DNA of 38,533 nt from Candidatus Yanofskyibacteriota bacterium (GCA_016181105.1 JACOZX010000017.1:1-38533), one strand, 5' to 3'. Counted from the stretch's first letter, positions 10,057-18,370 are shown. Numbers and translations: made by a program. The notes: a model not told the origin generated them from the letters alone.

Positions 10057-10541
10057 TATTTTTTATTCACTTTAAATTTTACCCAATCCAGATATAGTAT
10101 TCTTGCGCTGGTTCTTTTTAAAAGCACGGAACAATGGTTGCTCGGAGAAACAATAGCTAAAATCTTGTTTCTCCCCTGCAAAAATTTGACTAGACTGGCA
10201 TAATCGCCATCACTAGAAATGATAACCGCTTTATCAAAAACATTTTCATAAGTATCACAAACCGTTCGCAAAACTAAATCTGCATCGCAGTTTCCTTTTG
10301 CTTTTCCTTCACCGTCATAAATAGTTTCCTTGAAAACCAAAGTAAAACCAACTTCCTGAAGACGAGTATATAAATCTTTATATTTGGGTATCAGGCCTAG
10401 AAAAAGATAAGCCCGTTTAATTTTATATTTACTACTCAACCAAAGACGTAATCTTTTATAATCAAGCTCCCAACCCAAGTCAGCAACACCCTTATGAAGG
10501 TTAGCCCCATCAATATATGCGAAATTGTTTTCGGGGTTCAT
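10056..10541 (-). CDS. NYN domain (LabA/DUF88-like) putative RNase
   Basis: AYIDGANLHKGV, KGNCDADLVLRTV and AVIISSDGDYASLVKFL. Confidence 0.9.
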   Translation of the reverse strand: MNPENNFAYIDGANLHKGVADLGWELDYKRLRLWLSSKYKIKRAYLFLGLIPKYKDLYTRLQEVGFTLVFKETIYDGEGKAKGNCDADLVLRTVCDTYENVFDKAVIISSDGDYASLVKFLQGRNKILAIVSPSNHCSVLLKRTSARILYLDWVKFKVNKK

Positions 10542-10558
10542 TGCAACTTTTTAGATAC

Positions 10559-11374
10559 TTAAATAATAAGCATCGTAATCAAATATCCGATTATTGACAT
10601 TGCCGCGATAGGCGGCAAAGCGGCCATTGGTTTTCTTTCTTTTTGATTTGCAAATAAAAGATGAGTGATAACAAAACCAGCCACTGCAAAAACCGCAACC
10701 AGCCAAGCTTGTATCAAAGAAACCCTGACGAGAGAGGAAACTAAAATTAAAGGCAAGGCCACATCGCCGCTTCCCAAAATCATAAACTGTTCGCCTAACT
10801 TCATATTCCCGGTTTTTTCTTTAAAATCTGAAAATCTGTTCGGAATGACCAGTCCAAAAATTGCATTTGACCGTATCATGTTCTCTGCCATTTTTATCAT
10901 ATGGCCGGTAAAATAAACGGCAACAATATCGTAAACCGAGAATATTGCTAAAATTATAACTGCCGCAATTGGCGTAAGGCTTAATCCTAAAACAGAACCG
11001 ATTCCGGTAATAGCCAAGATCACGGCCAAATTTTGAACCGCAACCCTAGGTATCGCTAAAACTAAGATCAAAAACAAAACAAGAGTAATCAAGGCAACTG
11101 TCGGTGAAAGAAAAACAGAAAAAATAATTTGCGAACCGCTAAAAATAACCAACCAAAGAAAAATCTTAAAAAAAATCCGGCTCGGCTTGCCTTGCCTGAA
11201 AACAAAAAAAATAAAAACCAAAAGCACCGCGGAAAAAATAAAAATATCCCAAAAAGAAAACTTAAAATCAAGAGATGGCAGACCCGCAGACGGCAACAAG
11301 GATAACTGCCTTTGAACAGTCAGAAGCCCCAAAATTTGCGCAGACGCAAACAAAATTACTCCTTTTATAATCAT
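10559..11374 (-). CDS. Presenilin/signal-peptide-peptidase-like (A22) intramembrane aspartyl protease
   Basis: Polytopic; FSVYDIVAVYFTGHM (YD), LGSGDVALPLIL (GxGD) and MAALPPIAAM (PAL-like) in the expected order. Confidence 0.85.
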   Translation of the reverse strand: MIIKGVILFASAQILGLLTVQRQLSLLPSAGLPSLDFKFSFWDIFIFSAVLLVFIFFVFRQGKPSRIFFKIFLWLVIFSGSQIIFSVFLSPTVALITLVLFLILVLAIPRVAVQNLAVILAITGIGSVLGLSLTPIAAVIILAIFSVYDIVAVYFTGHMIKMAENMIRSNAIFGLVIPNRFSDFKEKTGNMKLGEQFMILGSGDVALPLILVSSLVRVSLIQAWLVAVFAVAGFVITHLLFANQKERKPMAALPPIAAMSIIGYLITMLII

Positions 11375-11667
11375 CTGGTCCAGGGTTTATCCGGATATTT
11401 CTTTAAAATATAACGATACTTACTTTCGCTTTCAGGTATGATAACTACGGATATATTATCTTCCAGCCAGCCATCTATTAGTTTCCTTTCCGGCACGGAA
11501 ACCACTTTAATTCTTTTTATGTTGCTGGCCTGTAAAGTTTCCACGTCAATATCCGAGTTAAAATTTTTTATGATAATAAAAAAGAAAAATATAAAGAAAA
11601 GAGCAAGGCCAATCAAAAAGATAATTCCCAAAGACGACTCCACTTTTATGGTTAAAAGATTTTTCAT
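11371..11667 (-). CDS. Small protein with one N-terminal TM helix, unknown function
   Basis: LGIIFLIGLALFFIFFFFIII then a soluble region; overlaps the start of the A22 protease gene by 4 nt. Confidence 0.7.
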   Translation of the reverse strand: MKNLLTIKVESSLGIIFLIGLALFFIFFFFIIIKNFNSDIDVETLQASNIKRIKVVSVPERKLIDGWLEDNISVVIIPESESKYRYILKKYPDKPWTR

Positions 11668-11674
11668 AATTGGT

Positions 11675-12130
11675 TTACTGCTTAATTATGATGGTGCCGG
11701 CTTCGTTTGGATTTCTCTCGTTGTAATAGTCAAAAACACCGGCTGTCTGGAAAGTGTAGTCAAATCCTTGGTCCGGAAGAATTTCTTTAGTGGTTTGAAA
11801 TCCCAAGCTTTCTTTGTTTTTAACAGAGCTTTGTGATGTTATTTTTATTGGAAAAAGACTTTTGTTTTGAAACTGAACGGAGTCTCCTTGATGAATTCTT
11901 AGATTGGTTGGACTAAAAACTCCACCGCTATAAAATATGGAATAGGTGCGGGACGGCCTGCTTGAGATGTTTGAACCGGTTGATGAAGAAGCAGAATCCG
12001 GACTACTGCCGCCAAAATAGGTGATTGCGACTGATAGCAAGATTAAAAGCAAAATAACTAAAATCCAAGACAACCCCTTGGGTTCAGAGTTTTCTGATTT
12101 ATTCAATAATTTTTCCTTTATTGACGGCAT
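11675..12130 (-). CDS. Membrane-anchored cupredoxin-like domain protein
   Basis: N-terminal TM, then FSPTNLRIHQGDSVQFQNKSLFPIKIT...PDQGFDYTFQTAGVFDYYNERNPNEAGTIIIKQ, cupredoxin-like. Confidence 0.75.
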   Translation of the reverse strand: MPSIKEKLLNKSENSEPKGLSWILVILLLILLSVAITYFGGSSPDSASSSTGSNISSRPSRTYSIFYSGGVFSPTNLRIHQGDSVQFQNKSLFPIKITSQSSVKNKESLGFQTTKEILPDQGFDYTFQTAGVFDYYNERNPNEAGTIIIKQ

Positions 12131-12178
12131 AATTAGAGATTATCTATAACTATAATAACTGAATTTATGCAAAAAACA

Positions 12179-12198
12179 AAATCCCGAAAGTGGCGGGA
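12179..12198 (-). terminator. Rho-independent terminator
   Basis: Minus strand AATCCCGCCACTTTCGGGATTTTGTTTTTTG directly after the 12199-12702 gene. Confidence 0.75.
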
Positions 12199-12702
12199 TT
12201 AAGAATGTTCGACTAAAAAATTTATTAAAGACTGCGATACGGCTGCTAGGATAGCCTTGCTTCCAGCGTTTGGTTTATGTTTAACCCAAACAACAAAAAG
12301 CGGGACCGATAGTTCTTTTTCGGTAAACAAAATTTTATTTTCTATGGGCATGATTACTCCGCCAATTTGTTGGTTGTCTTCTTTTTTCTCTTTCACAACA
12401 TCTTCTAAAAAATCATGGTCTCTTGTTAAAAACACAAGTCTTGGTTTAATATCCTGAAACAGGCATTTTAAAACATGGTGGTCGGAAAATATGACCTGCT
12501 TGGCAAGTTGCATTACCTGATAATCTTTTCTTCCTTTCTTTTCGCCATCAAGCCTTTTTCTTACATGAAAAATCGGAAAAAATAAGGTAAAAAGTTCTAA
12601 TTTTTCATCGGTTTTTTTTAGAAAAAAATTCAGAATTTTTTCGTCCATATTCGCAATGTTCTCATCCAAAAAAACAAAAACCGGAATTGTCTCTGTCTCC
12701 AA
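12199..12702 (-). CDS. PIN-like (DUF5615/Mut7-C-like) domain protein, tentative
   Basis: VFVFLDENIANM ... VIFSDHHVLKC ... LVFLTRDHDFLEDV matches the LDEN...TRDxDF layout. Confidence 0.5.
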   Translation of the reverse strand: METETIPVFVFLDENIANMDEKILNFFLKKTDEKLELFTLFFPIFHVRKRLDGEKKGRKDYQVMQLAKQVIFSDHHVLKCLFQDIKPRLVFLTRDHDFLEDVVKEKKEDNQQIGGVIMPIENKILFTEKELSVPLFVVWVKHKPNAGSKAILAAVSQSLINFLVEHS

Positions 12703-12773
12703 ACAGCCGCTCCTAGTTTTTTAAGGTCCGACTTAATGAGAATAAGTTAACAGATTGCCAAAATTTTGTAAAC

Positions 12774-12796
12774 AAAAAGCGGATTTTTAGCCCGCT
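12774..12796 (-). terminator. Rho-independent terminator
   Basis: Minus strand AAGCGGGCTAAAAATCCGCTTTTTGTTT after the 12796-13167 gene. Confidence 0.7.
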
Positions 12797-13167
12797 TACT
12801 CCAAAACAAGTTTTCTGAAGCCGCCGATCTCGGAAACTTTCAGTTGTTTTGCTTCCTTTTTCATCTCCCCAGAAAATGCGTCTTTGGGGAAGATATAAAC
12901 TCTTAAATTTCTTACTACTCGGTCTTTCTTATTTTCAATACCCAAAACCATGTCCGAGCCTCTTTCCTGAATAAAAGAAACCTCGAAAACGCCGTTGTGT
13001 ATCTCCTTAGACGGCTCTCCGCTGAAAGGAGCTTTGACCAAAACGATGGCTAAAAAAATAAAGCCGAAAAACGACAAAACTAAATCATAAACATCTTCGT
13101 CCCTGACAGCCGCCTTAATTAAAATCATAAAGTTCACAGATAGTCCCAAAAATAAAAGAAATATCAA
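12796..13167 (-). CDS. Small membrane protein, unknown function
   Basis: Two hydrophobic segments, then a soluble domain; good terminator. Confidence 0.6.
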   Translation of the reverse strand: MIFLLFLGLSVNFMILIKAAVRDEDVYDLVLSFFGFIFLAIVLVKAPFSGEPSKEIHNGVFEVSFIQERGSDMVLGIENKKDRVVRNLRVYIFPKDAFSGEMKKEAKQLKVSEIGGFRKLVLE

Positions 13168-13196
13168 AAAAACCTTCCATCTTTTTTCTCCCTTTT

Positions 13197-14438
13197 TTAT
13201 TTTAAAAGTTCTTCTATTACCTTCTTATCGGACCAAGGAATCTTTTGGCCTCCGCTAACTGCCATGGAGGTTTCCGATCCCTTGCCCGTTATCACCACAA
13301 TATCACCTTCTTTAGCCAAAGTCAAGGCTTTTTTAATTGCTTCTTTTCTGTCAAGAATTTTTAGGATTTGGGATTTAGAATTTAGAATTTGCGAGAATCC
13401 CGAAGAAATTTGGTTTAGAATTTCTTCGGGATTCTCGTCGTATGGGTCTTCATCAGTTAAAATAATTTCGTCACAATACTTTGCGGCAATTCTGCCAAAC
13501 TCCGGCCTCTTCCACTTATCCCTGCCTCCCCCCGCCGCCCCGAGCACGCAAATCAATCTGCCGCCTAATGGCAAGCTCCTTTTCAAAGTTTGGTAAACCA
13601 TTTCCAGAGAATCCGGCGTATGAGCATAATCAACTACAACTTGAAAAGATTGACCAGCGTTAACATATTCCATCCTTCCGGGAATTGAGTTAACTTCAGT
13701 TAAAGCTTTTTTTATGACTTCCAAGCTAACGCCGTAATTTTCTGCCACCGCCACGGCCGCTAAAATATTGTATTTGTTAAAGTCACCATTTAGTTGAGTA
13801 GTCAGGCCTAGTTTCTCCCAATCGTGCCAGCCATACAAAATTTTTTTATTTGATTTGAATTTTTTAAATCTTTCCAAAAGAGGTTCGTCTTCGTTAAGAA
13901 TATGGGTGCGTTTGGTTTTTTTAAACAGCCGCTCTTTGGCTTTTATGTAGTTTTCAAAAGTGCCGTGATTTTCAATATGCTCTCTATGAATATTAGTCAA
14001 AACAGCCGCATCAAATTTTATACCCAGATGCCTTTTTTGTTTTATGCCCTCGGAGGTAACCTCCAAAACAACATATTTACAGCCAGCTTTTTTGGCTCGA
14101 TATAAAAACTGTTGAACCTTAAACCGGCCCGGCATGGTCATCTTTAAAGTATTGGGCCATTCTTTTTCTTTAATTTTGTATCCAAGTGAGCCGATCATGG
14201 CTATCGGTATTCCCGCTTTCTCAAAAATTTTAGCAATCAAAAAGACTGTTGTTGATTTGCCTTTGGTTCCCGTTACTCCGATAACTTTCATTGAGTGCGA
14301 GGGAAAACCGTAAAGCAAAGCCCCTAACCAAGCCAGTCCCCAGTGATAAATTGGCTGCCCGGCTTTAAACAGACTACGAGGCATGGACTTGCGGCCAAAA
14401 TCCAGCAACTTTTCTAAAATTTTATTTTCTTTAAACAT
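13197..14438 (-). CDS. murE: UDP-N-acetylmuramyl-tripeptide synthetase-like Mur ligase
   Basis: GVTGTKGKSTTVFLIAKIF, LEVTSEGIKQKRH, TNIHREHIENHG, VVDYAHTPDSLE, LTDEDPYDENPEEI. Confidence 0.92.
   Translation of the reverse strand: MFKENKILEKLLDFGRKSMPRSLFKAGQPIYHWGLAWLGALLYGFPSHSMKVIGVTGTKGKSTTVFLIAKIFEKAGIPIAMIGSLGYKIKEKEWPNTLKMTMPGRFKVQQFLYRAKKAGCKYVVLEVTSEGIKQKRHLGIKFDAAVLTNIHREHIENHGTFENYIKAKERLFKKTKRTHILNEDEPLLERFKKFKSNKKILYGWHDWEKLGLTTQLNGDFNKYNILAAVAVAENYGVSLEVIKKALTEVNSIPGRMEYVNAGQSFQVVVDYAHTPDSLEMVYQTLKRSLPLGGRLICVLGAAGGGRDKWKRPEFGRIAAKYCDEIILTDEDPYDENPEEILNQISSGFSQILNSKSQILKILDRKEAIKKALTLAKEGDIVVITGKGSETSMAVSGGQKIPWSDKKVIEELLK
13355..13437. repeat. In-frame palindrome (19-bp perfect stem, 8-nt loop) plus ATTCTAAA-like tract inside murE
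   Basis: cgagaatcccgaagaaatt-tggtttag-aatttcttcgggattctcg at 13392-13437; adjacent ttaggatttgggatttagaatttagaattt. Confidence 0.9.
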
Positions 14439-15353
14439 TTAAAAAAACTTTCTTGCCATTTTGTAAGCCAAAAACCAGAACCAAGAGAGGGAAAGATCAA
14501 AAGAACCCGGATGCTCAACAACTTTCCCGCCCCAACCCAGTTTAAATCTTGTTACTCCCGGCCACTTATTGGCATCTATACCCCAAAAGTCATATAACTC
14601 AAAACCTAAAGCTTTTAACTCTTTAATCACTTCCCAATGTAACTTATGCGGAGCCATATAACTTCTGTAGTCGTAATCCGAAGCCCCGTGAAGATAGTAG
14701 GCAGTATTTTTATAAGTTAGCAAAATAAGTCCGGCAACCGGTTTGTCTTTATAATAAGCGAGGCTCAACCTTGATGTGATTTCTTTGCCGTCATTGAAAA
14801 ATTTCAAAAGTTTTTCGTAGTAATCTTTAGTATGAGAAGAAAATTTATCTCTCTTTGCGGTTTTTTTTATTAAGTTCCAGAAAGATTCAAAATCGTCGCT
14901 TTCTTTAACAACAATCCCGTTTTTTTCCGCAACTTTAATGTTGTATCTGGTTTTGTGATGCATCGCGTCAAGTAAGTCGTCTTCACTTTTGAACAAATCC
15001 AAAATAACTGTTTTGGACGGTTGTATTTCTTTTTTAGATTTTTTAAATTTATGCTCCGCAAAAACCTGAGCAACACCGTCGGACACAGGTTCCATTTTTA
15101 TAAAAATTGATTTTTCTTTTTTGGCTAGTTCCCGCAACCAGACAACAAAGTTGCTTATCGGATTTTTTAAACCTCCGGCCATAGAATTAAAATCCATCTC
15201 CGGCCCGTGAGCAACGTAAAGATAGCTTTTCTTGAAAGGCTCGGGCAATTTTATAACTCCCGCTTTAATTCCCTCTTTGTCATATTCAAAAACAGGCCTA
15301 CTTAAAGACCTTTGAAAGTCAAGCCAGTCTTTTGATTGGAGAAAACTGCTCAT
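14439..15353 (-). CDS. FemAB/GNAT-fold peptidoglycan bridge aminoacyltransferase-like
   Basis: HHKTRYNIKVAEKNGI, AGLILLTYKNTAYYLHGASDYDYRSYMAPHKLHWEVIKELKALGFELYDFWGID, FKLGWGGKVVEHPGSFDL. Confidence 0.9.
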   Translation of the reverse strand: MSSFLQSKDWLDFQRSLSRPVFEYDKEGIKAGVIKLPEPFKKSYLYVAHGPEMDFNSMAGGLKNPISNFVVWLRELAKKEKSIFIKMEPVSDGVAQVFAEHKFKKSKKEIQPSKTVILDLFKSEDDLLDAMHHKTRYNIKVAEKNGIVVKESDDFESFWNLIKKTAKRDKFSSHTKDYYEKLLKFFNDGKEITSRLSLAYYKDKPVAGLILLTYKNTAYYLHGASDYDYRSYMAPHKLHWEVIKELKALGFELYDFWGIDANKWPGVTRFKLGWGGKVVEHPGSFDLSLSWFWFLAYKMARKFF

Positions 15354-15949
15354 TTTTTGTTCTTACCTAAAATCCGCAGGGATTCCTTAATTTTATCTTC
15401 TGAACTCTTGGCGTTAGCCGAGACCTCTTTTAATGTTTCTCTCGCTTGATAAGTTGAATAACCAAGAGCAACCAAAGCATCAATCGCTTCGCCTTCAGAA
15501 GCAAAATCTCGGTCTTGGCCCACACCAAGACCTTTTTCCAATAATTTGTTTTTCAGCTCCAAAATTATGCGCTGGCTGGTTTTGGACCCGACGCCGGACA
15601 ACTTTCTTAAATAGTTATCATCGCCTTTGATAATTGCTAACTGCAGTGTCTGCAAATCAACAGACGAAAGTAATCCCTGCGCCGACTTTGGCCCGACGCC
15701 GGAAACAGTCAAAAGCAACTGAAAAAAAGCTAATTCCTCCGGCTTTTCAAAGCCGTAGAAATCAAAAATCCCTTCCCGGGAATTGAAATTTGTATAAATA
15801 AAAAGCTTGACTTGTGAGCCTACTTTTGATAAAATACCATGAACTCTTTCCGGCAATATGACCCTATAGCCTATCCCGCCTGTATTTACTATGACCGATC
15901 GGTCGGAAACCGCTTCAATTGTGCCGCTGATGAACGAGATCATCCTCAT
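15350..15949 (-). CDS. ruvA: Holliday junction branch migration protein RuvA
   Basis: ISGTIEAVSDRSVIVNTGGIGYRV, FFQLLLTVSGVGPKSAQGLLS, LSGVGSKTSQRIILELKNKL. Confidence 0.96.
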   Translation of the reverse strand: MRMISFISGTIEAVSDRSVIVNTGGIGYRVILPERVHGILSKVGSQVKLFIYTNFNSREGIFDFYGFEKPEELAFFQLLLTVSGVGPKSAQGLLSSVDLQTLQLAIIKGDDNYLRKLSGVGSKTSQRIILELKNKLLEKGLGVGQDRDFASEGEAIDALVALGYSTYQARETLKEVSANAKSSEDKIKESLRILGKNKK

Positions 15950-15988
15950 ATTGTTTCATAAAATAATACTTTTTTAAAGTAAGGCGGT

Positions 15989-16194
15989 AGTTAGTCTGGC
16001 AAACATTGCTTTTTCCGGACGCTCGCTTTTTTCCGGCGAAAAAGATTGCTCTTTGTAAGCTGTGGATTCGGAAAGAAGACTTTCCGACCAGCTCGCCGCT
16101 TTTTCATCTTATTCTGCTGAATGGGCTGAAAAAGCGGCTCGCGAGCAATCCACAGCTTACAGAGCCTCCAAAAGCAATGTTTGCCAGACTAACT
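15989..16194. repeat. Palindromic element copy A
   Basis: Outer 25-bp perfect inverted repeat agttagtctggcaaacattgctttt/aaaagcaatgtttgccagactaact plus nested inverted repeats (tgtaagctgtggatt/aatccacagcttaca; gccgctttttca/tgaaaaagcggc). Confidence 0.95.
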
Positions 16195-16205
16195 TTACTT
16201 TTACC

Positions 16206-18200
16206 TTGTTTAAACTCACATCAAAATTTAAACCAACCGGTGATCAACCTCAAGCGATTGAGAAGCTTGTAGCTGGCTTAAAATCCGGCTTAAAACATCA
16301 AACGCTTTTAGGCGTAACCGGCTCCGGTAAAACTTTCAGTATAGCCAACGTCATCACCGAAATTAAAAAACCGACTTTGGTTATTTCTCCAAACAAAACT
16401 TTGGCCGCCCAGCTTTATCAAGAGTTTAAAGAATTCTTTCCCCAAAACTCTGTCCACTATTTCGTTAGTTATTATGACTACTACCAGCCGGAGGCCTACA
16501 TACCCCACACCAACACTTACATAGAAAAAGATGCCCGCATCAACGAAGAAATTGACAAACTCCGCCACGCCGCAACTCAAGCCTTATTGACCAGAGATGA
16601 TGTGATTATAGTCGCTTCAGTATCCTGTATCTATAACCTCGGTTCGCCGGAAGAATACAAAAAAATGAGTTTGGAAATTTACGAAGGCCAAAAAATGACC
16701 GGCGCAGAACTGCACAAAAATTTAATCCGACTGCAATACGCCCAAGATATAGAACTTAAAAGAGGCAAATTTAGAAAAACCAGCGAAGAATTTGAGCTGA
16801 TACCGGCAACCGGCGACCGGTTAATAAAAGTTAAAATTTTAAATAATAAAATAAAAAAAATCAGCGTAGCCGAAAATATTGATTTAGAGGCTTTGGATTT
16901 TGGCGATTTGAAATATCACAGGATAATTGAAACAAAAATTTTCCCGGCAAAATACTGGATTGCTCCGCAAAACAAACTTTCTATAGCTTTAAGCAACATT
17001 AAGGCCGAATTGGACAAACACATTAAGAAATTAAAAAAAGACGGCCGAAGCGAAGAAGCTTGGCGGCTGAAAGAGCGCACTGAACTGGACTTGGAAATGA
17101 TTAAGCAAACCGGCTACTGCCACGGCATTGAAAACTACTCTTGCCACCTTGATTTTAGAAGTCCCGGAGATCCGCCCTACACAATGCTGGATTTTTTCAA
17201 AACAAAAAAAGATTTTTTGACCATAATTGACGAGTCGCACATTACCATTCCCCAGATTAGAGGCATGTTTCACGGTGACCATTCAAGAAAATCAACGCTT
17301 ATAGAACACGGCTTCAGATTGCCTTCAGCAATTGATAACCGGCCTTTAAAATTTGAGGAGTTCTCTGAAAGAGTAAATCAGGTAATTTATGTTTCCGCGA
17401 CCCCAAAGACTTTTGAGTTGAAAAAATCGGGTAGGAAAGGTCTGGCCGAACAGTTAGTCAGGCCTACAGGACTTCTTGACCCGACCATTGAGGTATTGCC
17501 GACCGAAGGCCAAATCCCCCACCTCATTTCAGAGATAAAAAAGAGGATAGCCAAAAAACAAAGAGTCTTAGTAACCACTCTGACCAAAAGAATGGCTGAA
17601 GACCTTTCAGAACACTTGGCCAATGAGAAAATCAAAGTTAACTACATACACTCTGAAATTAAAACTTTAAAACGATTAGAGATTATACATGACTTGCGCT
17701 TAGGCAACTATGACGTCATCGTCGGGGTTAATTTGTTAAGAGAAGGCTTAGACCTGCCGGAGGTTTCTTTAATAGCAATTTTAGATGCTGACAAAGAAGG
17801 CTTCTTGCGCAACACAACTACTTTAATCCAAACTATGGGTCGCGCGGCCAGAAACGTTGACGGCCACATTGTGATGTATGCCAACAAAAAAACTAAATCT
17901 ATGGAAGCGGCAACTAAAGAAACTCTGCGCCGCCGAAAAGCGCAGGAAAGATATAATCTGAAAAATAAAATCACACCCACGACAGTTTATAAAGAAATTA
18001 AAAAAAGCGACCTGCCGGCTTCAGCAACACCCAAAGTGATTTACGCCGGCTACGACTTTTCAAAAACATCTGAAGAACTTTCTGTTAAGAAAAAACTGGA
18101 AGAATTGCAAAAAGAAACAAGTAAAGCTATTAAAAAACTGGACTTTGAAAGAGCAATGGTGATTAGGGAGCAGATAAAAGAGCTGAGGAAACTGGTTTAA
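16206..18200 (+). CDS. uvrB: UvrABC system protein B; TTG start at 16206 preferred over the ORF-track GTG at 16062
   Basis: FKPTGDQPQAIEKL, LLGVTGSGKTFSIANVI, YYDYYQPEAYIP, DESHITIPQIRGM, C-terminal UVR motif. Residues 1-44 of the longer ORF are encoded by the palindromic element. Confidence 0.95.
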   Translation: MFKLTSKFKPTGDQPQAIEKLVAGLKSGLKHQTLLGVTGSGKTFSIANVITEIKKPTLVISPNKTLAAQLYQEFKEFFPQNSVHYFVSYYDYYQPEAYIPHTNTYIEKDARINEEIDKLRHAATQALLTRDDVIIVASVSCIYNLGSPEEYKKMSLEIYEGQKMTGAELHKNLIRLQYAQDIELKRGKFRKTSEEFELIPATGDRLIKVKILNNKIKKISVAENIDLEALDFGDLKYHRIIETKIFPAKYWIAPQNKLSIALSNIKAELDKHIKKLKKDGRSEEAWRLKERTELDLEMIKQTGYCHGIENYSCHLDFRSPGDPPYTMLDFFKTKKDFLTIIDESHITIPQIRGMFHGDHSRKSTLIEHGFRLPSAIDNRPLKFEEFSERVNQVIYVSATPKTFELKKSGRKGLAEQLVRPTGLLDPTIEVLPTEGQIPHLISEIKKRIAKKQRVLVTTLTKRMAEDLSEHLANEKIKVNYIHSEIKTLKRLEIIHDLRLGNYDVIVGVNLLREGLDLPEVSLIAILDADKEGFLRNTTTLIQTMGRAARNVDGHIVMYANKKTKSMEAATKETLRRRKAQERYNLKNKITPTTVYKEIKKSDLPASATPKVIYAGYDFSKTSEELSVKKKLEELQKETSKAIKKLDFERAMVIREQIKELRKLV

Positions 18201-18205
18201 AACTT

Positions 18206-18370
18206 CGTCATTATACCTCTTCGGGACTTCAGAATCCCCAGCGAGGATTCTTCATCAGAAAAAGTTGCTCGTCTTGTCAAGAACCCTTCGCTTTAAGAAA
18301 AGCTCCGGGTCGTTGACAAACCGTGCCCCTCGCAACTTTTACTGCCCTCAGAGGCATAATGACTACGTTT
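18206..18370. repeat. Long imperfect palindrome between uvrB and truB
   Basis: Outer arms gtcattatacctct / agaggcataatgac; inner arms aaaagttgc/gcaactttt and ttgtcaagaaccc/gggtcgttgacaa; sub-hairpin agaatccccagcgaggattct. Confidence 0.8.

Noticed and set aside
15989-16194. Element copy A as a CRISPR or ordinary rho-independent terminator
   Set aside because: No regular repeat-spacer pattern; it is branched, about 205 bp long and sits between divergent genes.
16062-16205. Long UvrB N-terminus from the GTG at 16062
   Set aside because: Residues 1-44 are translated palindromic repeat; conserved UvrB homology starts near TTG 16206, and copy B of the repeat breaks the frame.
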